Both the position numbers and the translations under genes were made by a program. 60,075 bases of DNA from an uncultured Mediterraneibacter sp. (GTDB lineage Bacteria; Bacillota; Clostridia; Lachnospirales; Lachnospiraceae): NCBI GenBank assembly GCA_944383695.1, contig CALWQP010000018.1:1-60075 (forward strand), in the 5' to 3' direction. This document shows positions 47,285-57,127 of this stretch, piece after piece. How positions within the stretch are numbered: position 1 is the first letter of the stretch; every line of letters starts with the position of its first letter. The notes beneath the pieces are model-generated. The model saw nothing but the letters and a program-made list of their open reading frames with translations, had not been told where the DNA came from and did no database searches.

Positions 47285-47325
47285 AGATTATATTCGATTG
47301 TTTTTTGAAAAGCAATCGAATTGCT
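47285..47325 (-). promoter_or_regulatory. modA promoter with overlapping palindromic operator
   Basis: TTGCTT-17-TATAAT on the minus strand, with the inverted repeat ATTCGATTG (47292-47300) and CAATCGAAT (47313-47321) spanning the -35 to -10 space. The arrangement fits repression by the ModE-like protein encoded just upstream. Confidence 0.6.
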
Positions 47326-47330
47326 GTGAA

Positions 47331-47373
47331 AGACGGCTGCTTTGCCTGCTTTCGAGCGCCATAACAGCCGTCT
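47331..47373 (-). terminator. Hairpin after the modE-like gene
   Basis: AGACGGCTG and CAGCCGTCT (9 bp) with a 25-base loop and a short T-run on the minus strand. Probable weak terminator separating the purine/modE transcript from modABC. Confidence 0.5.
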
Positions 47374-47420
47374 CTGAAAATCTGCATGTTACTTGAAATC
47401 TGGAATAACGCTGTCAGACT

Positions 47421-47786
47421 TCACTGAAAATTCCGGCGGAAGATCTCCCTGTATTTTTGTTCCGCCAGCTCTGTCAGTTCCTTTTCAAAACGTTCATACC
47501 TTGACAGCAGCCTCATGCCTTCTTCGCTGACTCTGGCGCTGCCTCCGTTCTTTCCGCCCGGGCTTCGCTCGACGATGGTATATCCCAGCTCTCTCTCCGC
47601 CCGCTCCAGCATTTTTCTCCCTTTGCTGTAGGAAAGCCCCATCTTCTCGCATGCCTCTCGGACAGAACCTTCTTCCCGGATACATTCCAGGAGCATCCTC
47701 ACTCCCGGCCCGAAAAACGGCTCCGTGCCCACGAGCTGGACCTTGATCCTGGGACGTATCTCCCCGCTCCTGCTCTTTTCAGCCAT
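47421..47786 (-). CDS. ModE-like winged-helix regulator
   Basis: 121 residues. The N-terminal winged helix (GPGVRMLLECIREEGSVREACEKMGLSYSKGRKMLERAE) and wing text ERSPGGKNGGSARVSEEGMRLL are those of the LysR-like DNA-binding domain of ModE. There is no C-terminal Mop domain, so molybdate sensing is not evident. It starts two bases after the xdh stop, so it is the last gene of the purine operon, and faces modABC, whose promoter carries a palindrome. Confidence 0.85.
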   Translation of the reverse strand: MAEKSRSGEIRPRIKVQLVGTEPFFGPGVRMLLECIREEGSVREACEKMGLSYSKGRKMLERAERELGYTIVERSPGGKNGGSARVSEEGMRLLSRYERFEKELTELAEQKYREIFRRNFQ

Positions 47787-47788
47787 GG

Positions 47789-50356
47789 CTATTTCACCGC
47801 CTTCTTCTTTCTCTCATAAGGCGTATTTGCCAGCGGAAGCTTTGTCTGGAACTCTCCGCTCCACTTATAATACGCGCCAGCCACAGCAGGCGCCGTGGGG
47901 ATGGATGTGATCTCACCGATGCCGATGGCGCCATATCCCACCTCTACGCCGGGTTTCTCTATGATGATGGGTTCTACCTCCGGCGTTTTGTCTGCCTTGA
48001 AAAGACCCAGCGTGCCGTAACGCGATACCGGATATCCGTCTTTGATCTCGTACTGCTCTGTAAGGGCATAGCCCAGGCTCATGACCACGCCGCCCTCGAT
48101 CTGCCCCTCCACACTGATGGGGTTGACTGCCTTACCTACGTCATGTGCAGCGACTACCTTTTTGATGGTACCGTCTTCATTCAGCACGCATACCTGAGTC
48201 GCGTATCCATAAGCCACATGAGACACCGGATTGGGCACATCGCTTCCCATCTTATCTGTCCTGGCAAGATATTCGCCTATGTAGTCTCTGCCTTCCAGTT
48301 GCTCTAAAGCGCTGTCTTTGATATCCTCCATGAGCTTCTCGCAGGCGCGCTTTGCCGCTTCTCCTGTGATCAGCGTCTGCCTGGACCCGGACGTGGTCCC
48401 TGAATCCGGAGAGTTCGATGTGTTCGGACGGCAGTATACGATCTTGTCAATGCCCAGTCCTGTAGTCTCGGACACAACCTGGGTCAGCACGGTCCCCAGC
48501 CCCTGACCGATGCACGATGCCCCTGCGTGGATCTCCACTTTTCCGTCTTTCACCAGAAGCCGGCAGCGCCCCCAGTCGGGCAGTCCTACGCCCACACCCG
48601 CATTTTTCATTGCACAGGCGATTCCCGCATAAGGCTCGCTCTCGTAGACTTCTTTTACCGCCTCCAGCGTCTCTGCCACTCCAGTGGACGAATCCGCAAT
48701 CTGTCCGTTGGGGAGTACCTGTCCCGGACGGATGGCGTTGCGGTAGCGGATCTCCCACGGCGAGATGCCGACTTTTTCCGCCAGAAGATCCAGGTTTCTC
48801 TCCGAGCCGAAGCAGGTCTGTGTCACCCCGAAGCCACGGAAAGCTCCCGCAGGAGGATTGTTTGTATACACTGCTCTTCCGTCAATGTCGATGACCTGGA
48901 AATTATAAGGTCCCGCGGCATGGGTGCAGGCTCTCTGGAGGACTGGGCCGCCCAGGGAAGCATATGCTCCTGTATCGGATACGACCACTGCTTTCATGGC
49001 GGTCAGATAGCCGTTCTCGTCACACGCCGTAGTGATGTCCATCCACATGGGATGTCGCTTCGGATGCACGACGATGCTTTCCTGCCGGGAAAGCTTCACC
49101 TTCACGATCCGCTTGGTCAGATAAGCGAGCAGTGCCGCATGGTGCTGCACGGACACGTCTTCTTTCCCGCCGAATCCGCCGCCCACCAGCTTATTTTCTA
49201 CGATCACCTTCTCCGGCGGCAGTCCCAGCATGATACAGCACTCGTGCTGGGTATCGTAGGTTCCCTGATCCGAGGAATAGATGAACACGCCATCGTCAAA
49301 AGGCATTGCCACCGCGCACTCCGGTTCCAGGAAGGCATGCTCTGTCCACGGCGTCTCATAGTGCGTGGTCACTTTATATTTTGATTTTGCGATCACCTTA
49401 TCCGCATCCCCTCTCACGAGGTGCTCATGCGCCAGAATATTTCCGTCCGCATGGACAAGAGGAGCATCCGGCTTCATTGCCTCAAAGGGGTCCAGCACCG
49501 GGTCCAGCACTTCATAGTCTACCTTTACTTTCAGCTTCGCCTGTTCCAGAATGTCCTGATCCTCTGCCACTACAAGGCAGATGGCGTCTCCGAGATAATG
49601 TGTCACCTTCCCCACCGGGATCATGGTATCCCAGTCATGCTTCAGATGACCCACCTTCACCTCTCCGGGGATATCATCCGCCGTGTACACTCCGATGACT
49701 CCGTCCATGGCAAGCGCCTCTTCCGGATGGATGGCAAGCACCTTTGCCCTGGGATACTCCGAGCGCACCGCACTGCCGTACACCATGCCGTCCAGATAAA
49801 TGTCATCCGGATATTCCCCGGTACCCAGCACCTTCTCCCTGGCATCGACCCTCTGGATCGCCTGGCCTATATTGGCAACGCCGCTCTCCTCATGTACCGG
49901 GAGATTCTCCCGAAAGATTTTTGCGCTTAAGAGGATTCCATCTATAATCTTTTTATATCCGGTACAGCGGCAGATGTTATTCCGGATGGCAGCCACCACT
50001 TCCAGCCTGGTGGGATTCGGATTCTGGTCGATCAGACCCTTCGCGCACATGACCATGCCCGGGATGCAGAACCCGCACTGCACTGCCCCTGCCGTGGCAA
50101 ATGCGTAAGAGTAGACTTCCTTTTCCCGCCCGCTTAGTCCTTCCACCGTGACGACTTCTTTCCTCTCCACCTTAGACAGCATAGGAATGCAGGCGCGGGC
50201 TGTCTTTCCATCCACGAGTACAGTACAAGTCCCGCAGGCTCCCTGGCTGCATCCGTCTTTCACAGAGGTCAGATGCAGATCGTCCCGGAGGAAACGCATC
50301 AGCTTTTTATCTTTTTCCACTTCATATGTCTTTCCATTCACCAGAACTTTAATCAT
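47789..50356 (-). CDS. xdhD: XdhD-type fused xanthine/hypoxanthine dehydrogenase
   Basis: 855 residues. The N-terminal 2Fe-2S domain has Cys 36, 41, 44 and 56 (DGCSQGACGTC) and the second cluster Cys 94, 97, 129, 131 (QCGFCIPG, ICRCTGY). The molybdopterin domain follows from about residue 165 (RVDAREKVLGTGEYPDDIYL, VGGGFGGKEDVSVQHHAALLA, AGAFRGFGVTQ). The FAD subunit is absent. The fused FeS-Mo layout and the yqeB/yqeC neighbours mark the selenium-dependent branch. The start MIKVLVNGK at 50356 follows AAGGAAG; the ATG at 50374 overlaps the previous stop. Confidence 0.9.
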   Translation of the reverse strand: MIKVLVNGKTYEVEKDKKLMRFLRDDLHLTSVKDGCSQGACGTCTVLVDGKTARACIPMLSKVERKEVVTVEGLSGREKEVYSYAFATAGAVQCGFCIPGMVMCAKGLIDQNPNPTRLEVVAAIRNNICRCTGYKKIIDGILLSAKIFRENLPVHEESGVANIGQAIQRVDAREKVLGTGEYPDDIYLDGMVYGSAVRSEYPRAKVLAIHPEEALAMDGVIGVYTADDIPGEVKVGHLKHDWDTMIPVGKVTHYLGDAICLVVAEDQDILEQAKLKVKVDYEVLDPVLDPFEAMKPDAPLVHADGNILAHEHLVRGDADKVIAKSKYKVTTHYETPWTEHAFLEPECAVAMPFDDGVFIYSSDQGTYDTQHECCIMLGLPPEKVIVENKLVGGGFGGKEDVSVQHHAALLAYLTKRIVKVKLSRQESIVVHPKRHPMWMDITTACDENGYLTAMKAVVVSDTGAYASLGGPVLQRACTHAAGPYNFQVIDIDGRAVYTNNPPAGAFRGFGVTQTCFGSERNLDLLAEKVGISPWEIRYRNAIRPGQVLPNGQIADSSTGVAETLEAVKEVYESEPYAGIACAMKNAGVGVGLPDWGRCRLLVKDGKVEIHAGASCIGQGLGTVLTQVVSETTGLGIDKIVYCRPNTSNSPDSGTTSGSRQTLITGEAAKRACEKLMEDIKDSALEQLEGRDYIGEYLARTDKMGSDVPNPVSHVAYGYATQVCVLNEDGTIKKVVAAHDVGKAVNPISVEGQIEGGVVMSLGYALTEQYEIKDGYPVSRYGTLGLFKADKTPEVEPIIIEKPGVEVGYGAIGIGEITSIPTAPAVAGAYYKWSGEFQTKLPLANTPYERKKKAVK

Positions 50357-50370
50357 AAGCCTTCTTCCTT

Positions 50371-51750
50371 TCATAGACTTTCTAAATCTTCCCGCCTGTC
50401 CACGTCGATCAGTTCTTCCGCCCCGGTCTCCACGACCCTTATCCTGTCTCTGTACTCGTTCATGATCCGTCGTCCTCCCACATCTCCTGTGAGCTTCGCA
50501 AGTTCAGGGAAATACTGACAGTCCCACAGAACCGGGTTTCCGGTGCGCCCAAAGCGGCCCGCGCATACGATGCCGCCCGGATGAAGGACCGCTGTGTTAA
50601 ATATACTCTGCATGGTCGCAGTCTCAAGTCCCGGCTGGTCGCAGACCGAAAAGAGGACGCCTCTCAGACTGTCTTCTCTTCCCGCTCCGGCAAAAGCCTT
50701 CTTCGCCGCCTCCAGTCCCAGGCAGAGCGATCTTGCAATCCCCTTCTCAGGCTCTCTGTTTTGTACGGACACGATGCCTCTTTTCTCCGCAGCTTCCGCG
50801 ATCCGGCTGTCACCGGTGACGATAAACGCCGGAAAAGAGGAAAACGCTTTTACCTTATCCAGCATATGCTCATAAATAGGCTTCTCCCGGACCAGCGCCC
50901 GGAGCTTGTCGCCTCCGAATCTTGTCCCCGCTCCTGCGGCAAGTATGACAATGGCATATCTGCCTTTCATCATTTCGAACCGGCTCACTGCCTCCAGCAC
51001 GCCTCCTCCGATGGCTCTCGCCTTATCAGAAATGGTATAGCAGTGGGAGAGTTCTGCCCTTGCGTCAATATCCCCGATCTTCAGATTCTCTGTGACAGTG
51101 ACGCCTTCCTGGAGCATGCCTCTGACGATTCCGCCCATCTGTGCATATACCGGTTTTCCGCCTGTGAGGGCAACAACCTGCCCCGCCTCTACGCAGTCCC
51201 CGATTTTCACCCTGGGCTCGATCTGTCCGTCCGCCGACGCGCGGATGAGCCGCTCAATGGTATAGCCGCCCACGTTGCCCGGAACGCCTGTATTGGGGAT
51301 CGCGCTTCCCCTCCATATCACATTTCCAAGTGTATGTCCCCGCTTCGTCTCCACCACACAGTGGCAGTCGCTTCCGGCAGCAAACCCCGGCCCCACTCCA
51401 ATAACAAAAGGAGCGTCCGTGATCTCTGTGCCGAGATTTTTCTTTGCAAGGATCGCGTCCACGACCACATCCGGCTTATACCAGCTCCGGCACTCTGCCT
51501 TCGGATCTACCGTCACCGGGATATCACCCCGGCTTAAAACTTCATAGGCTTCTTCCAGGGAATCCGCCCGGTATGCCCGCATTTCTTCCACTTCCGCGCA
51601 GCCTTCATAGACTGCCCTCGACAGCGCCACTGTCCGCCGCACTGTAAGGGGCTCCGAAATTTCTGTCATCAGGATCTGGTGTCCCGCGCCGTAGAGCCTG
51701 GAAGCGATCCCTGTCGCAAGGTCTCCGGCTCCTTTGATCAGTATCTTCAT
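50371..51750 (-). CDS. YqeB-MocA fusion: selenium/molybdenum hydroxylase maturation
   Basis: 459 residues. Residues 1-265 are the EF2563/YqeB family of the selenium-dependent molybdenum hydroxylase system (IKGAGDLATGIASRLYGAGH, VIGVGPGFAAGSDCHCVVET, GGGVLEAVSRF). From about 268 a MobA/MocA-like nucleotidyltransferase follows (YAIVILAAGAGTRFGGDKLRAL, VCDQPGLETATMQSI, RFGRTGNPVLW), which transfers CMP/GMP to molybdopterin. The two are usually separate genes, so this is a natural fusion. It lies between yqeC and xdh. Confidence 0.88.
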   Translation of the reverse strand: MKILIKGAGDLATGIASRLYGAGHQILMTEISEPLTVRRTVALSRAVYEGCAEVEEMRAYRADSLEEAYEVLSRGDIPVTVDPKAECRSWYKPDVVVDAILAKKNLGTEITDAPFVIGVGPGFAAGSDCHCVVETKRGHTLGNVIWRGSAIPNTGVPGNVGGYTIERLIRASADGQIEPRVKIGDCVEAGQVVALTGGKPVYAQMGGIVRGMLQEGVTVTENLKIGDIDARAELSHCYTISDKARAIGGGVLEAVSRFEMMKGRYAIVILAAGAGTRFGGDKLRALVREKPIYEHMLDKVKAFSSFPAFIVTGDSRIAEAAEKRGIVSVQNREPEKGIARSLCLGLEAAKKAFAGAGREDSLRGVLFSVCDQPGLETATMQSIFNTAVLHPGGIVCAGRFGRTGNPVLWDCQYFPELAKLTGDVGGRRIMNEYRDRIRVVETGAEELIDVDRREDLESL

Positions 51751-51793
51751 GCTGTCTGTCCTGCCTTCCGTGAAATATTCCCTAAATTTTCTT

Positions 51794-52654
51794 TCATCTG
51801 CTGTTCTTCTCCCGGCTGTCCGGATAAGAAGTGACGATCACTCTGGGGATGCCTTTATTTTTCAACTCTCTGCATACGGCAATGGCATCCTCTCTTCTCC
51901 TGACGTCATCCGCTTTATTTAAAACGACCGTGTATGCCGCCTCTTCGGGACATCCTTTTCTCCCTGCCCGGGACGATGCGGCAAGAAGTGCAATATCCCC
52001 GGCAGTGACACGCTCTGTCCCGCTTTTCCCCAGGATTTTTTCCGCCAGTTCTTTTCGGAAGCAGACGTCCTCCAGTCTTTCTCCCACTGCGTCCAGCCCA
52101 TATACGCTCAACACATGCGTCGTCCGCGGGTGGATTACCGGCTCGTGTCCCGCCGGGACTTTCAGCGGCATCTTCCTGGCTCCGTCCGCCTCGATCAATA
52201 CCGGAATCCCCAGAGTCCACAACTGCTCCAGAAATGCTTCCGGCAGACTGCCGAGCTTTCCCCGGGGCACAGGCATCCCTGTCCACACCTGCCCGAAAGA
52301 GTCCAGATTTCTCCTGATCTCGCGCAAAAATGTCCGGACAGCTTCCTTCATCTGCAATGGACCAGCCAGGAAACCGTCATCCGGCGTTCCCCTGAAAAAA
52401 TACGGCTTATTTTCTTCTAAAATGCGAGTGGTCGTAGTAACGACTGCCTGCTGCCCCTGCTGTACCAGTTCCTCCGCAAGCCGGCGCAGTGTGGTCGTCT
52501 TCCCTCCCGCCCCTACTGCCGAAACCACCGGAAATCCGGCTGGTCCATCGGGAGGCGCTTCTTTTCCTCCGGAGGAACTCCGGGGCGCCAGCGCCAGCGC
52601 GTCCAGCAGGGAGGACGACTTACATAATCGGTCTTCTCTGTAAATCCATATCAT
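51794..52654 (-). CDS. yqeC: YqeC: selenium-dependent hydroxylase cofactor protein
   Basis: 286 residues. After MIWIYREDRL... the P-loop-like text VVSAVGAGGKTTTLRRLAEEL is followed by IPVLIEADGARKMPLKVPAGHEPVI and VVLNKADDVRRREDAI, the pattern of the YqeC family, thought to mature the labile-selenium cofactor. The ATG at 52654 directly follows the hydantoinase stop (TAAAATG). Longer frames upstream lie inside hydA. Confidence 0.88.
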   Translation of the reverse strand: MIWIYREDRLCKSSSLLDALALAPRSSSGGKEAPPDGPAGFPVVSAVGAGGKTTTLRRLAEELVQQGQQAVVTTTTRILEENKPYFFRGTPDDGFLAGPLQMKEAVRTFLREIRRNLDSFGQVWTGMPVPRGKLGSLPEAFLEQLWTLGIPVLIEADGARKMPLKVPAGHEPVIHPRTTHVLSVYGLDAVGERLEDVCFRKELAEKILGKSGTERVTAGDIALLAASSRAGRKGCPEEAAYTVVLNKADDVRRREDAIAVCRELKNKGIPRVIVTSYPDSREKNSR

Positions 52655-52655
52655 T

Positions 52656-54023
52656 TTATTCTGCTCCGTGGCGGACATAAGCCCCTGTGTTTTCCACAAG
52701 GATCTTCCCGTTCTCCGCCGCCAGCGTTCCTCTCAAATATACCTGCTCTGCCCTGCCCCGGATCGCTGTCCCTTCCATGGGGCAGTAATCACACGCAGAC
52801 TGCTGGTCTTCCGCGCTCAGCGTCCATTCTGTGTCCGGATTCCAGACAACGATATCCGCATCCGCCCCGGGGATGAGCGCTCCTTTCCAGGGATAGAGAT
52901 GGTAGAGCTTCGCCGGATTTTCCGACAGATAGACACACATCTGCTCCGCAGTGATCCTCTCCTCATTGACGCCGAACTGCCAGATCAGCGCCGGACGTTC
53001 CTCTGCTCCCGGCATCCCGCAGGGAGTTTTTGAGAAATCCTCTGCCCCTGCCGTCTTCTGCTCTTTTGTGAAGCTGCAGTGATCCGTGGCAATGGTCTGG
53101 ATGCGCCCTTCCCCCAGCGCCTGCCAGAGCGCTTCCTGATCCTTTTTCTTCCTCAGCGGAGGCGCGATCATATAACGCCTTGCCTCCTCTGCCGGAAGGG
53201 AATATTTTTCTTCATCCATCAGCAGATACTGGGGACAGGTCTCCACGTAGACCGTCTGTCCGGCTTCCCTGGCTCTTAAGATTTCCCGGTAGCCCGCCGC
53301 AGTGCTTAAATGCACCACAATAACTGGAGTATCCACGCATTTGGCGATTTTCAAGAGCCGTGATACTGCCTCTGCCTCCGCCTCTTTCGGACGGGTCCAC
53401 GGATAATCGGAAACGTCCTTTCTGTCTCCTTTTTTCTTCTCCACTTCTTTCAGCCTTGCCCTGATGATCCCGTCATTCTCACAGTGGACCCCCGCGATCC
53501 CGCCCAGTTCCTTTAACCGTGACAGGATTTCATACATGGTCTCATCGTCCACCATAGTGTCATAGGTCATATACAGCTTAAATGACATGGTCTCTTTTGC
53601 CACGATTTCTTCCAGCTCCCGGCTGATTTCTTCATTCCAGTCTGTGAGCGCCAGATGAAACGCATAGTCGCAGGAAGACTTTCCGTCCGCTTTTTCGTGC
53701 CAGTTATTCAACGCCTGCTTCAGACTCTCTCCCTTGTACTGGGTGGCATAGTCAACGATACAGGTCGTTCCCCCTGCCAGTTCTGCCCTGGTCCCTGTGT
53801 CGAATTTATCCGCGGTCACCGTACCGCTGACTTCCAGCGCCATATGGGTATGGGCGTCGATAAAGCCGGGGAAAAGGAGTTTCCCCCTCACATCCACGAC
53901 CTCTGCGTCCCGGAATTCCAGGTCCTCGCCTACGGCAAGAATCTTTTCTCCCTTTACAAGGATGTCCACCCTCCGCATTCCATCACCGCTGACAACTGTT
54001 CCTCCTTTGAATAACCGCTTCAT
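52656..54023 (-). CDS. hydA: Dihydropyrimidinase/D-hydantoinase
   Basis: 455 residues, amidohydrolase fold. Metal-binding DAHTHMALEV near the N-terminus, the carbamylated-lysine segment MSFKLYMTYD, then VIVVHLSTAAGYREI, VETCPQYLLMDE and TIATDHCSFT. It hydrolyses cyclic ureides; within purine clusters it likely opens a ring intermediate. The ATG at 54023 is preceded by AAGGGG; the longer open frame to 54194 overlaps ygfK and is not used. Confidence 0.92.
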   Translation of the reverse strand: MKRLFKGGTVVSGDGMRRVDILVKGEKILAVGEDLEFRDAEVVDVRGKLLFPGFIDAHTHMALEVSGTVTADKFDTGTRAELAGGTTCIVDYATQYKGESLKQALNNWHEKADGKSSCDYAFHLALTDWNEEISRELEEIVAKETMSFKLYMTYDTMVDDETMYEILSRLKELGGIAGVHCENDGIIRARLKEVEKKKGDRKDVSDYPWTRPKEAEAEAVSRLLKIAKCVDTPVIVVHLSTAAGYREILRAREAGQTVYVETCPQYLLMDEEKYSLPAEEARRYMIAPPLRKKKDQEALWQALGEGRIQTIATDHCSFTKEQKTAGAEDFSKTPCGMPGAEERPALIWQFGVNEERITAEQMCVYLSENPAKLYHLYPWKGALIPGADADIVVWNPDTEWTLSAEDQQSACDYCPMEGTAIRGRAEQVYLRGTLAAENGKILVENTGAYVRHGAE

Positions 54024-54057
54024 CACTGACCCCTTCTTTCTGTAATCTCCCGATCCG

Positions 54058-54084
54058 GCCGTGCATGAAAAGAGATGGCACGGC
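54058..54084 (-). other. Intercistronic hairpin between ygfK and hydA
   Basis: GCCGTGC and GCACGGC form a 7-bp stem in the 77-base gap. No T-tract, so more likely an mRNA stability or processing element than a terminator. Confidence 0.45.
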
Positions 54085-54100
54085 AGAACCAGTGTTGTTG

Positions 54101-57097
54101 CTAGTCTCTCAGAAGATATCCGTAATCCCTGCACACTGTCTCCATCAGTTTCAGCAATCCTTCCGGGACCCGCGTCTCTTCTCCCTTTGTCCATATATAA
54201 GTATCTCCAAAGAACCTTACCTTACACTTCACGGCTTCTCTGTCAAGCACTGTGAATCCCTGGTTTTTGCTGTCTTCCATATCTTTCCCGTCAGCGAACA
54301 GGGTAAATTTGTCCAGGTACGGCGCGCTGTCGTACGGACAGAAGCTCTTGCAGTTGCCGCACTCATTGCACATGTAGTCCACGTGGATGATCTGGTGCTT
54401 CTCCATGCCCGGGACACGGACGGAAATGTTCGCTCTGTTGGGGCAAACTTCCACACAGTTCTCGCAGATGCCTTCACATCCGAGGCAGCGCCCGCTTTCT
54501 TCTTTATCCTCTCTCTCGTCGGCAAGGTCTCCTCTTCTATTATACACGGTTTCTTCATCTGTTTGTGAAACAATATCACCTGCCAGGCTCTCCCCGATAA
54601 CAGCCTCTGCCGCTTTGCGTCCATCCCGGATGCCTTCCACGACAGTCGCCGGACCTCCGAGCCCGTCGCCCACTACATAGACACCGTCAAGATTGGTCTC
54701 ACATGTCTCTTCGTTCACAAGGGCACGCCCTCTGTCATTTACATGGATGCCGTTTTTCTCGTAAAATCCGGTTGGGACTTTCTCACCCACCGCCGCAATG
54801 ACGGTATCCGCCGGAACTTCTTTTTCCTCTTCTGTCTCAACAACGCCTCTTCTTCCGGATGCATCGTAGTCTCCCAGCTTCATCACTTTACAGAGGAGTT
54901 TTCCGTCTTCTAACTTCACCGGGGAGAGCAGCTCCATAAACTCCACGCCGTCTTCCACAGCCATTTCCAGTTCTTCCTCATCTGCCGGCATGTATCTCTT
55001 TGTCCTTCTGTATACCAGGTAAACGTGCTCCACACCTTTGGTACGCTTCGCTGCCCTTGCAGTATCCATTGCCGTGTTTCCCCCGCCGATGACGACCACA
55101 TTTTTTCCGATATCCAGGTCGCCTTCCTGGGTCTTGAAATCAGCAAGGAATTCAAGAGCATTGACCGGGTCGCCTTTCTCCAGTCTCAGCCTGCCCGGCT
55201 CAGATGCCCCCACTGCGAGGATCACCGCTGTATATCCGGCATTCTTCAGCATACTGATATCCGTGATCTCTGAATTCAGGTAAATATTTACGCCCAGCTT
55301 CTCAAGGAGCGCCGCGTCTTTGTCAATGGCATTCTCCGGGATACGGAAGCCAGGGATCACATGGCGCACCACGCCGCCAAGAGCGCTGCTCTTCTCAAAC
55401 AGCGTCACATCCATGCCTGCTCTTCTTAGGAAATAGGCTGCCGCCATTCCGGCAGGTCCGCCTCCCACTACTGCCGCCTTTCCGGCTTTTGACACAGCCG
55501 GAGCCGTGATCTTTCCGATCAGGGCGTCATAGCCGTTTTCTGCCGCAATCTTCTTCATCTCACGGATATGTACAGAGTCCTCGTAGAAATTGCGGGTACA
55601 TTTTCCCATGCACGGATGAGCGCAGATCGTTCCCGTGATGAACGGGAGCGGATTCTTCTCCGTGATCACCTTCAGCGCCTCTTCGTATTTCTCCGCTTTC
55701 ACAAGCTGCAGGTACGCCGGGATATCCTGATGGATGGGGCATCCCTCTTTGCACGGAGCAGTGAAGCAGTCCAGAAGCGGAACCTGTTTCTTCATCTTCC
55801 TCGACGGCAGCGGTTTCACTGCCTTCACATGATAAGGACTCACCTTTGCATCTGCCGCCAGCCTGGCTGTCTTTTCCGGGCTGACACCTGTAAACACGTC
55901 GTTCTCCTTCTCCAGGAGAGCCGCCATCTGTGTCATCCTGTCGTATCCTCCGGGTTTAAGCAGTGTAGTGGCAACTGTGACTGGCCAGATGCCGGCATCC
56001 ACGATGCCTTTGATATTATGGAAATCTGCGCCGCCCGAATAGGAAATCCGAAGTTTTCCGTCAAATTCCTCCGCCAGCTTCGCTGCAAGGGAGATGGACA
56101 GAGGATACAGGGACTTCCCTGACATATACATTTCCTTGCTCGGGAGCTCGTTCTGCTTCACATCCACAGGGAATGTATTTGTGATCTTTACGCCGAACTC
56201 CAGATTTCTCTCCTGACAGACTTTCATCAGCCGATTCAGCATGGGGACAGCGTCCTCCCACTGAAGGTCGTCCTTAAAGTGGAAATCTCCAAACGACACA
56301 TAATCATATCCCATGTCATCCATGGTTTTTCTCGCGAATTCATATCCTAAAAGAGTCGGATTGCACTTGATAAACGTGTGGAATCCTTTCTCCGTGATCA
56401 GGTACATGGCGATCCGCTCGATCTCCTGGGGCGGACATCCATGGAGCGTGGAGATGGTCACGGAGTTGCAGATATCCCCTGAAATACGTTCAATATCTTC
56501 TTTCGTCACATACTCAAACAGATCTGCATGCTCTAAAAGATATGCCCTGCAGGATTTGAATACATCAGAATCCTGAGCGTGCTTCATGGTATTTAAGAAA
56601 TTGTCGATCTTCTCGGACTGAATGCCTGCCAGATCGTAGCCCACGCTGATGTTGAACTGGAATCCGTCCATGCTCCCGAGACCGAATTCCTTTGCGGCTA
56701 TTTTACAGAGGAACCATGCCTTAATATATTCTTCCATTGCCTCCGGCACGTACAGCTCGGTGGACCATTCGCAGTTATAGCACTCATCGTCCGCTTTAAT
56801 ACACGGCTTATTCACACACGCAGACAACTCCGCGCCATCCATAACCTGCACGGTCTTCAGCTCAAAAAAACGGCTGCCTGTATAATATGCTGCCACGATA
56901 TTCTGCGCCAGCTGGGTGTGGGGTCCTGCCGCCGGACCAACCGGCGTCTCCAGCGTGCGCCCGAAAATAGTCTTTGCGTATTTCTCATCAGCATGGTACG
57001 GATGACGCGCGCCGAAAACAGTCCCGTACTTTTTATGTTCGGTCAGTGTCCAGTCAAGAAGCTGGGCAAATGACATGGGTCTCATAATATCACTCAT
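54101..57097 (-). CDS. ygfK: YgfK-type putative selenate reductase/purine oxidoreductase subunit
   Basis: 998 residues. The N-terminal part (MSDIMRPMSFAQLLDWTLTEH; TIFGRTLETPVGPAAGPHTQLAQN; VSFGDFHFKDDLQW) resembles dihydroorotate/dihydropyrimidine dehydrogenase. A glutamate-synthase-like FAD/NAD(P)H module follows (AAVVGGGPAGMAAAYFLRRAGM; VVVIGGGNTAMDTARAAKR). The C-terminal Fe-S region contains CLGCEGICENCVEVCPN and CNECGNCKSFCPYD. This is the YgfK family, repeatedly found with ssnA and xdhD. It may be the electron-transfer partner that replaces the missing FAD subunit of the dehydrogenase (inference). Confidence 0.93.
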   Translation of the reverse strand: MSDIMRPMSFAQLLDWTLTEHKKYGTVFGARHPYHADEKYAKTIFGRTLETPVGPAAGPHTQLAQNIVAAYYTGSRFFELKTVQVMDGAELSACVNKPCIKADDECYNCEWSTELYVPEAMEEYIKAWFLCKIAAKEFGLGSMDGFQFNISVGYDLAGIQSEKIDNFLNTMKHAQDSDVFKSCRAYLLEHADLFEYVTKEDIERISGDICNSVTISTLHGCPPQEIERIAMYLITEKGFHTFIKCNPTLLGYEFARKTMDDMGYDYVSFGDFHFKDDLQWEDAVPMLNRLMKVCQERNLEFGVKITNTFPVDVKQNELPSKEMYMSGKSLYPLSISLAAKLAEEFDGKLRISYSGGADFHNIKGIVDAGIWPVTVATTLLKPGGYDRMTQMAALLEKENDVFTGVSPEKTARLAADAKVSPYHVKAVKPLPSRKMKKQVPLLDCFTAPCKEGCPIHQDIPAYLQLVKAEKYEEALKVITEKNPLPFITGTICAHPCMGKCTRNFYEDSVHIREMKKIAAENGYDALIGKITAPAVSKAGKAAVVGGGPAGMAAAYFLRRAGMDVTLFEKSSALGGVVRHVIPGFRIPENAIDKDAALLEKLGVNIYLNSEITDISMLKNAGYTAVILAVGASEPGRLRLEKGDPVNALEFLADFKTQEGDLDIGKNVVVIGGGNTAMDTARAAKRTKGVEHVYLVYRRTKRYMPADEEELEMAVEDGVEFMELLSPVKLEDGKLLCKVMKLGDYDASGRRGVVETEEEKEVPADTVIAAVGEKVPTGFYEKNGIHVNDRGRALVNEETCETNLDGVYVVGDGLGGPATVVEGIRDGRKAAEAVIGESLAGDIVSQTDEETVYNRRGDLADEREDKEESGRCLGCEGICENCVEVCPNRANISVRVPGMEKHQIIHVDYMCNECGNCKSFCPYDSAPYLDKFTLFADGKDMEDSKNQGFTVLDREAVKCKVRFFGDTYIWTKGEETRVPEGLLKLMETVCRDYGYLLRD

Positions 57098-57127
57098 GAT
57101 TTTCTCCTCCTATTCCAGAGTCAGATT

